From the NCBI RefSeq assembly GCF_910591885.1, contig NW_025963637.1, forward strand, positions 62,001-126,000: a DNA stretch of 64,000 bases. The letters run 5' to 3'. Both the position numbers and the translations under genes were made by a program. The DNA is from Bombus terrestris. Its lineage: Eukaryota; Arthropoda; Insecta; Hymenoptera; Apidae. Below the pieces are notes generated by a model. It did no database searches. It was not told the DNA's origin and saw only the letters and a list, made by a program, of their open reading frames with translations. This document shows, in pieces, positions 55,241 to 64,000 of this stretch; the stretch's first letter is position 1, and every line of letters starts with the position of its first letter.

Positions 55241-57440
55241 GTTGGACACCGTTGGACATCGTTGGACACCGTTGGACATCGGTGGACATTGTGGGACACC
55301 GTTGGACACCGTTGGACATCGTTGGACACCGTTGGACACCGTGGGACAACGTGGGACAACGTGGGACAACGTGGGACAACGTGGGACAACGTGGGACAAC
55401 GTGGGACACCGTTGGACACCGTGGGACACCGTTGGACACCGTTGGACATCGTTGGACACCGTGGGACAACGTGGGACAACGTGGGACAACGTGGGACAAC
55501 GTGGGACAACGTGGGACAACGTATGACAACGTGGGACAACGTAGGACAACGTGGGACAACGTGGGACACCGTTGGACATCGTTGGACAACGTGGGACATC
55601 GTGGGACAACGTGGGACAACGTGGGACAACGTGGGACAACGTGGGACAACGTGGGACAACGTGGGACAACGTGGGACAACGTGGGACAACGTGGGACACC
55701 GTTGGACACCGTGGGACAACGTGGGACAACGTGGGACAACGTGGGACACCGTTGGACATCGTTGGACACCGTTGGACATCGTTGGACACCGTGGGACACC
55801 GTTGGACACCGTTGGACACCGTTGGACATCGGTGGACATCGTGGGACACCGTTGGACACCGTTGGACATCGTTGGACACCGTTGGACACCGTGGGACAAC
55901 GTGGGACAACGTGGGACAACGTGGGACAACGTGGGACAACGTGGGACAACGTGGGACACCGTTGGACACCGTGGGACACCGTTGGACACCGTTGGACATC
56001 GTTGGACACCGTGGGACAACGTGGGACAACGTGGGACACCGTTGGACATCGTTGGACACCGTGGGACAACGTGGGACAACGTGGGACAACGTGGGACACC
56101 GTTGGACATCGTTGGACACCGTTGGACATCGTTGGACACCGTGGGACACCGTTGGACACCGTTGGACACCGTTGGACATCGGTGGACATCGTGGGACACC
56201 GTTGGACACCGTTGGACATCGTTGGACACCGTTGGACACCGTGGGACAACGTGGGACAACGTGGGACAACGTGGGACACCGTTGGACATCGTTGGACACC
56301 GTTGGACATCGTTGGACACCGTGGGACATCGTTGGACAACGTGGGACATCGTGGGACAACGTGGGACAACGTGGGACAACGTGGGACAACGTGGGACAAC
56401 GTGGGACAACGTGGGACACCGTGGGACAACGTTGGACACCGTTGGACATCGTTGGACACCGTGGGACAACGTGGGACAACGTGGGACAACGTGGGACAAC
56501 GTGGGACAACGTGGGACAACGTGGGACAACGTGGGACACCGTTGGACACCGTGGGACAACGTGGGACAACGTGGGACAACGTTGGACATCGTTGGACATC
56601 GTTGTACATCGTTGGACACCGTTGGACACCGTTGGACACCGTTGGACACCGTTGGACATCGGTGGACATCGTGGGACACCGTTGGACACCGTTGGACATC
56701 GTTGGACACCGCTGGACACCGTGGGACAACGTGGGACAACGTGGGACAACGTGGGACAACGTGGGACAACGTGGGACACCGTTGGACATCGCTGGACACC
56801 GTTGGACATCGTTGGACACCGTGGGACACCGTTGGACACCGTTGGACACCGTTGGACATCGGTGGACATCGTGGGACACCGTTGGACACCGTTGGACATC
56901 GTTGGACACCGTTGGACACCGTGGGACAACGTGGGACAACGTGGGACAACGTGGGACAACGTGGGACAACGTGGGACAACGTGGGACACCGTTGGACACC
57001 GTGGGACAACGTGGGACAACGTGGGACAACGTGGGAAACCATGGAACAACGTGGGACAACGTGGGACAACGTGGGAAACCATGGAACAACGTGGGACAAC
57101 GTGGGACACCGTTGGACACCGTGGGACACCGTTGGACAACGTGGGACAACGTGGGACACCGTTGGACACCGTTGGACACCGTGGGACACCGTTGGACACC
57201 GTTGGACATCGTTGGACACCGTTGGACACCGTTGGACATCGTGGGACAACGTGGGACAACGTGGGACAACGTGGGACACCGTTGGACACCGTGGGACAAC
57301 GTGGGACAACGTGGGACAACGTGGGACAACGTGGGACACCGTTGGACACCGTGGGACACCGTTGGACAACGTGGGACAACGTGGGACAACGTGGGACAAC
57401 GTGGGACAACGTGGGACAACGTGGGACACCGTTGGACACC

Positions 57441-60340
57441 GTTGGACACCGTTGGACACCGTGGGACAACGTGGGACAACGTGGGACAACGTGGGACAAC
57501 GTGGGACAACGTGGGACAACGTGGGACAACGTGGGACATCGTGGGACAACGTGGGACAACGTGGGACAACGTGGGACAACGTGGGACAACGTGGGACACC
57601 GTTGGACAACGTGGGACACCGTTGGACATCGTTGGACACCGTGGGACAACGTGGGACAACGTGGGACAACGTGGGACACCGTTGGACACCGTTGGACATC
57701 GTTGGACATCGTTGGACATCGTTGGACATCGTGGGACACCGTTGGACATCGTTGGACACCGTTGGACATCGTTGGACACCGTTGGACACCGTGGGACAAC
57801 GTGGGACAACGTGGGACAACGTGGGACAACGTGGGACAACGTGGGACAACGTGGGACAACGTGGGACAACGTGGGACAACGTGGGACAACGTGGGACACC
57901 GTTGGACACCGTGGGACAACGTGGGACAACGTGGGACAACGTGGGACAACGTGGGACAACGCGGGACAACGTGGGACAACGTGGGACAACGTGGGACACC
58001 GTTGGACATCGTTGGACAACGTGGGACAACGTGGGACAACGTGGGACAACGTGGGACAACGTGGGACAACGTGGGACAACGTGGGACACCGTTGGACACG
58101 GTGGGACATCGTTGGACACCGTGGGACAACGTGGGACAACGTGGGACACCGTTGGACACCGTTGGACACCGTTGGACACCGTGGGACATCGTCGGACACC
58201 GTTGGACATCGTTGGACACCGTGGGAAACCATGGAACAACGTGGGACAACGTGGGACAACGTGGGAGAACGTGGGACAACGTGGGACAACGTGGGACAAC
58301 GTGGAACACCGTTGGACATCGTGGGACACCGTTGGACATCGTTGGACATCGTTGGACACCGTTGGACATCGTTGGACACCGTTGGACACCGTTGGACACC
58401 GTTGGACACCGTTGCACGACGTTGGACATCGTGGGACACCGTTGGACATCGTTGGACACCGTTGGACATCGTTGGACACCGTTGGACACCGTTGGACATC
58501 GTTGGACATCGTTGGACACCGTTGGACGACGTTGGACAACGTGGGACAATGTGGGACAACGTGGGACAACGTGGGACAACGTGGGACAACGTGGGACAAC
58601 GTGGGACACCGTTGGACATCGTGGGACACCGTTGGACACCGTGGGACAACGTGGGACAACGTGGGACAACGTGGGACAACGTGGGACAACGTGGGACAAC
58701 GTGGGACAACGTGGGACAACGTGGGACACCGTTGGACACCGTGGGACACCGTTGGACACCGTTGGACATCGTTGGACACCGTTGGACAACGTGGGACAAC
58801 GTGGGACAACGTGGGACAACGTGGGACATCGTGGGACAACGTGGGACAACGTGGGACAACGTGGGACACCGTTGGACACCGTTGGAAATCGTTGGACACC
58901 GTTGGACACCGTGGGACAACGTGGGACAACGTGGGACAACGTGGGACAACGTGGGACACCGTTGGACACCGTTGGACATCGTTGGACATCGTTGGACACC
59001 GTTGGACACCGTTGGACACCGTTGGACACCGTGGGACAACGTGGGACAACGTGGGACACCGTTGGACACCGTTGGACATCGTTGGACATCGTTGGACACC
59101 GTTGGACAACGTGGGACACCGTTGGACATCGTTGGACACCGTGGGACAACGTGGGACAACGTGGGACAACGTGGGACACCGTTGGACATCGTTGGACACC
59201 GTTGGACATCGTTGGACACCGTGGGACACCGTTGGACACCGTTGGACACCGTTGGACATCGGTGGACATCGTGGGACACCGTTGGACATCGTTGGACACC
59301 GTTGGACATCGGTGGACACCGTGGGACAACGTGGGACAACGTGGGACTTCGTTGGACACCGTTGGACATCGTTGGACACCGTGGGACAACGTGGGACAAC
59401 GTGGGACAACGTGAGACACCGTTGGACATCGTTGGACACCGGTGGACATCGTTGGACAACGTGGGACAACGTGGGACAACGAGGGACAACGTGGGACAAC
59501 GTGGGACACCGTTGGACACCGTGGGACACCGTTGGACACCGTTGGACATCGTTGGACACCGTGGGACAACGTGGGACAACGTGGGACAACGTGGGATACC
59601 ATGGAACAACGTGGGACAACGTGGGACAACGTGGGACAACGTGGGACACCGTGGGACTTCGTTGGACAACGTGGGACAACGTGGGACAACGTGGGACAAC
59701 GTGGGACACCGTTGGACACCGTGGGACACCGTTGGACACCGTTGGACACCGTGGGACACCGTTGGACACCGTTGGACATCGTTGGACACCGTTGGACACC
59801 GTTGGACATCGTGGGACAACGTGGGACAACGTGGGACAACGTGGGACAACGTGGGACAACGTGGGACAACGTGGGACAACGTGGGACACCGTTGGACACC
59901 GTGGGACACCGTTGGACACCGTTGGACACCGTGGGACACCGTTGGACACCGTTGGACATCGTTGGACACCGTTGGACACCGTTGGACATCGTGGGACAAC
60001 GTGGGACAACGTGGGACAACGTGGGACAACGTGGGACAACGTGGGACAACGTGGGACAACGTGGGACAACGTGGGACAACGTGGGACATCGTGGGACAAC
60101 GTGGGACAACGTGGGACAACGTGGGACAACGTGGGACATCGTGGGACAACGTGGGACAACGTGGGACAACGTGGGACAACGTGGGACAACGTGGGACACC
60201 GTTGGACAACGTGGGACACCGTTGGACATCGTTGGACACCGTGGGACAACGTGGGACAACGTGGGACAACGTGGGACACCGTTGGACACCGTTGGACATC
60301 GTTGGACATCGTTGGACATCGTGGGACACCGTTGGACATC
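57441..60340 (+). repeat. 2.7-kb segment, copy 2, with a 180-base expansion
   Basis: This is the partner of 52571-55240. Differences include cgttggacac at 58450 (cgctggacac at 53590), cgagggacaa at 59480 and a perfect 180-base tandem duplication at 59701-60060. The copy ends near cgtttgacac at 60340, which introduces a TGA not present in copy 1. Confidence 0.84.
59701..60060 (+). repeat. Perfect 180-base tandem duplication
   Basis: Bases 59701-59880 and 59881-60060 read the same: eighteen units, eleven of mixed gtgggacacc, gttggacacc and gttggacatc followed by seven gtgggacaac. The paralogous position near 54,830-54,950 has a single copy followed by a longer gtgggacaac run. This is the youngest-looking event in the window, since no substitution separates the halves. 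Confidence 0.9.
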
Positions 60341-60729
60341 GTTTGACACCGTTGGACATCGTTGGACACCGTGGGACAACGTGGGACAACGTGGGACAAC
60401 GTGGGACACCGTTGGACATCGTTGGACACCGTTGAACATCGTTGGACACCGTGCGACACCGTTGGACAACGTGGGACACCGTTGGACATCGTTGGACACC
60501 GTGGGACAACGTGGGACAACGTGGGACAACGTGGGACACCGTTGGACACCGTTGGACATCGTTGGACATCGTTGGACATCGTGGGACACCGTTGGACATC
60601 GTTGGACACCGTTGGACATCGGTGGACACCGTGGGACAACGTGGGACAACGTGGGACAACGTGGGACACCGTTGGACATCGTTGGACACCGTTGGACATC
60701 GTTGGACACCGTGGGACACCGTTGGACAC

Positions 60730-60738
60730 CGTTGGCAC
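60730..60738 (+). other. 9-base unit: second break of the ten-base register
   Basis: The unit reads cgttggcac, which is cgttggacac without the first a of aca. From here to the end of the window units start at positions ending in 9. Comparable contexts at 55,800-55,840 and 51,180-51,200 have the full ten bases. Together with the unit at 46,361 this is the only non-multiple-of-ten length change in the window. Confidence 0.9.
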
Positions 60739-63700
60739 CGTTGGACATCGGTGGACATCGTGGGACACCGTTGGACACCGTTGGACATCGTTGGACACCG
60801 TTGGACACCGTGGGACAACGTGGGACAACGTGGGACAACGTGGGACAACGTGGGACAACGTGGGACAACGTGGGACAACGTGGGACAACGTGGGACACCG
60901 TTGGACACCGTGGGACTTCGTTGGACAACGTGGGACAACGTGGGACAACGTGGGACAACGTGGGACAACGTGGGACACCGTTGGACACCGTGGGACACCG
61001 TTGGACACCGTTGGACATCGTTGGACACCGTGGGACGACGTGGGACAACGTGGGACAACGTGGGACAACGTGGGACACCGTTGGACATCGTTGGACACCG
61101 TTGGACATCGTTGGACACCGTGGGACACCGTTGGACACCGTTGGACACCGTCGGACATCGGTGGACATCGTGGGACACCGTTGGACACCGTTGGACATCG
61201 TTGGACACCGTTGGACACCGTGGGACAACGTGGGACAACGTGGGACAACGTGGGACAACGTGGGACAACGTGGGACAACGTGGGACAACGTGGGACAACG
61301 TGGGACAACGTGGGACAACGTGGGACAACGTGGGACACCGTTGGACACCGTGGGACTTCGTTGGACAACGTGGGACAACGTGGGACAACGTGGGACAACG
61401 TGGGACACCGTTGGACAACGTGGGACACCGTTGGACACCGTTGGACATCGTTGGACACCGTGGGACAACGTGGGACAACGTGGGACAACGTGGGAAACCA
61501 TGGAACAACGTGGGACAACGTGGGACAACGTGGGACAACGTGGGACAACGTGGGACACCGTTGGACATCGTTGGACACCGTGGGACAACGTGGGACAACG
61601 TGGGACAACGTGGGACACCGTTGGACATCGTTGGACAACGTGGGACAACGTGGGACACCGTTGGACACCGTTGGACATCGTTGGACACCGTGGGACAACG
61701 TGGGACAACGTGGGACAACGTGAGACACCGTTGGACATCGTTGGACACCGTTGGACATCGTTGGACACCGTGGGACACCGTTGGACACCGTTGGACACCG
61801 TTGGACATCGGTGGACGTCGTGGGACAACGTGGGAAACCATGGAACAACGTGGGACAACGTGGGACAACGTGGGACAACGTGGGACAACGTGGGACACCG
61901 TTGGACATCGTTGGACACCGTGGGACAACGTGGGACAACGTGGGACACCGTTGGACACCGTTGGACATCGTTGGACACCGTTGGACACCGTTGGACATCG
62001 TTGGACACCGTGGGACAACGTGGGACAACGTGGGACACCGTTGGACACCGTTGGACATCGTTGGACACCGTTGGACACCGTGGGACAACGTGGGACAACG
62101 TGGGACAACGTGGGACAACGTGGGACAACGTAGGACAACGTGGGACAACGTGGGACACCGTTGGACATCGTTGGACAACGTGGGACATCGTGGGACAACG
62201 TGGGACAACGTGGGACAACGTGGGACAACGTGGGACACCGTTGGACACCGTGGGACACCGTTGGACACCGTTGGACACCGTGGGACACCGTTGGACACCG
62301 TTGGACATCGTTGGACACCGTTGGACACCGTTGGACACCGTTGGACACCGTGGGACAACGTGGGACAACGTGGGACAACGTGGGACAACGTGGGACAACG
62401 TGGGACAACGTGGGACAACGTGGGACAACGTGGGACAACGTGGGACACCGTTGGACACCGTGGGACACCGTTGGACACCGTGGGACACCGTTGGACAACG
62501 TGGGACAACGTGGGACAACGTGGGACAACGTGGGACACCGTTGGACACCGTGGGACAACGTGGGACAACGTGGGACAACGTGGGACAACGTGGGACACCG
62601 TGGGACACCGTTGGACATCGGTGGACATCGTGGGACACCGTTGGACACCGTTGGACATCGTTGGACACCGTTGGACACCGTGGGACAACGTGGGACAACG
62701 TGGGACAACGTGGGACACCGTTGGACACCGTTGGACATCGTTGGACATCGTTGGACATCGTGGGACACCGTTGGACATCGTTGGACACCGTTGGACATCG
62801 TTGGACACCGTGGGACAACGTGGGACAACGTGGGACAACGTGGGACACCGTTGGACACCGTTGGACATCGTTGGACATCGTTGGACATCGTTGGACATCG
62901 TGGGACACCGTTGGACATCGTTGGACACCGTTGGACATCGTTGGACACCGTGGGACAACGTGGGACAACGTGGGACAACGTGGGACACCGTTGGACACCG
63001 TTGGACATCGTTGGACACCGTTGGACACCGTGGGACAACGTGGGACAACGTGGGACAACGTGGGACAACGTGGGACAACATGGGACAACGTGGGACAACG
63101 TGGGACACCGTTGGACACCGTGGGACACCGTTGGACAACGTGGGACAACGTGGGACAACGTGGGACAACGTGGGACAACGTGGGACACCGTTGGACACCG
63201 TGGGACACCGTTGGACACCGTTGGACATCGTTGGACACCGTGGGACAACGTGGGACAACGTGGGACAACGTGGGAAACCATGGAACAACGTGGGACAACG
63301 TGGGACAACGTGGGACAACGTGGGACACCGTGGGACTTCGTTGGACAACGTGGGACAACGTGGGACAACGTGGGACAACGTGGGACACCGTTGGACACCG
63401 TGGGACACCGTTGGACACCGTTGGACACCGTGGGACACCGTTGGACACCGTTGGACATCGTTGGACACCGTTGGACACCGTTGGACATCGTGGGACAACG
63501 TGGGACAACGTGGGACAACGTGGGACAACGTGGGACAACGTGGGACAACGTGGGACAACGTGGGACAACGTGGGACAACGTGGGACATCGTGGGACAACG
63601 TGGGACAACGTGGGACAACGTGGGACAACGTGGGACAACGTGGGACACCGTTGGACAACGTGGGACACCGTTGGACATCGTTGGACACCGTGGGACAACG

Positions 63701-64000
63701 TGGGACAACGTGGGACAACGTGGGACACCGTTGGACACCGTTGGACATCGTTGGACATCGTTGGACATCGTGGGACACCGTTGGACATCGTTGGACACCG
63801 TTGGACATCGTTGGACACCGTGGGACAACGTGGGACAACGTGGGACAACGTGGGACACCGTTGGACATCGTTGGACACCGTTGGACATCGTTGGACACCG
63901 TGCGACACCGTTGGACAACGTGGGACACCGTTGGACATCGTTGGACACCGTGGGACAACGTGGGACAACGTGGGACAACGTGGGACACCGTTGGACACCG

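Larger units (their letters stand above)
1..64000 (+). repeat. 10-bp satellite array spanning the whole window
   Basis: Every base belongs to a tandem series of ten-base units with consensus cgt[g/t]ggaca[a/c/t]. Positions 1-3 and 5-9 are almost invariant; position 4 is g or t and position 10 is a, c or t. All units lie in the same direction and I see no inverted unit. The array starts before base 1 and continues past base 64,000. It contains no unique spacer, transposon fragment, gene or RNA. G+C is roughly 60 percent, because the common units hold five to seven G or C. Most units start with CG, so a CpG recurs once per ten bases. Large open reading frames exist in all six frames because the unit contains no stop in any phase; they are not annotated as genes. 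This is a satellite or long minisatellite of presumably eukaryotic origin; I do not recognise it as a named family. Confidence 0.98.
45821..64000 (+). repeat. Right domain of the array, richest in private variants
   Basis: Both breaks of the ten-base register lie here (46,361 and 60,730). Units found only here include cgtgggactt (54470, 54780, 59340, 59650, 60909, 61349, 63329), cgttgtacat (51570, 52220, 56600), cgttgcacga (53550, 58410), cgttggaaat (54010, 58880) and the altered pair with cgtgggatac (54720, 59590). The three AACGTT junctions that I could find in the window (46,079, 56,428 and 56,578) are also all here. The module pairs cgtgggaaac catggaacaa become denser toward the right end. 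The domain looks older or less homogenised than the other two, although it also contains recent-looking duplications. Confidence 0.65.

Noticed and set aside
14138..63988. Open reading frame of more than 16,000 codons on the minus strand, and others of thousands of codons on both strands
   Set aside because: The ten-base unit has no stop in any phase of either strand, so openness is automatic and all frames read the same decapeptide. There is no gene-like start, codon bias or domain, and stop-creating variants such as cgtaggacaa, cgtgagacaa and cgtgggacta occur on both strands.
1..64000. CRISPR array
   Set aside because: Repeats are ten bases long and directly adjacent, with no unique spacers, leader or cas genes.
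1..64000. Telomere repeat
   Set aside because: The unit is not TTAGGG, TTTAGGG or a recognised variant, and variant units are interleaved throughout. A subtelomeric location remains possible but is not shown.
1..64000. Assembly artefact from low-complexity read collapse
   Set aside because: Rare variants occur in distinct ordered combinations that define unique segments, which a random collapse would not produce. Errors of a few units inside long homogeneous runs remain possible.
1..64000. tRNA, rRNA or other RNA genes, promoters and terminators
   Set aside because: No stretch departs from the ten-base unit by more than a few substitutions, so there is no room for a structured RNA gene or recognisable control region.

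Overview
The whole 64,000-base window is one uninterrupted satellite array. Every base belongs to a head-to-tail series of about 6,400 ten-base units of the form cgt[g/t]ggaca[a/c/t], all in the same orientation. I find no protein-coding gene, RNA gene, transposable element, CRISPR array, origin or unique spacer, and the array runs off both ends, so neither flank is visible. The very long open reading frames on both strands are an arithmetic side effect: ten is not a multiple of three, so all three frames of a strand read the same stop-free decapeptide. The window fits satellite DNA of a eukaryotic nuclear genome (pericentromeric, subtelomeric, sex-chromosome or B-chromosome heterochromatin) resolved by accurate long reads. 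The species and chromosomal position cannot be read from it.

Units differ mainly at position 4 (g or t) and position 10 (a, c or t), giving six common units: cgtgggacaa, cgtgggacac, cgtgggacat, cgttggacac, cgttggacat and cgttggacaa. Rarer variants act as lineage markers, for example cgtcggacaa, cgctggacaa, cgtgggacta, cgtaggacaa, cgagggacaa, cgtgggactt and the pair cgtgggaaac catggaacaa. The ten-base register is broken only twice, by 9-base units at 46,361 and 60,730.

Layout. The left domain (about 1-17.3 kb) carries cgtcggacaa and cgctggacaa and contains a 3.1-kb segment copied at exactly 7,950 bases, with a third partial copy between. The middle domain (about 17.3-45.8 kb) opens with an island of cgttgg-type units and is then a mosaic of duplicated segments with offsets of 11.28, 6.35, 2.46, 2.40, 1.11 and 0.79 kb. 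The right domain (about 45.8-64 kb) begins with a second island, holds a paralogue of the 17.9-20.4 kb island block, a 2.7-kb duplication at about 4.87 kb spacing, a perfect 180-base tandem duplication, and most of the private variants.

The pattern suggests growth by repeated segmental copying in register, plus slippage of single units inside homogeneous cgtgggacaa runs. Sequence properties that could matter biologically are one CpG per helical turn with very little CpG decay, GGG triplets at the maximum spacing allowed by the usual G-quadruplex rule, and near-absence of one of the six possible unit-junction types. All positions and counts were read by eye; a computed self-alignment should refine segment ends by tens of bases.
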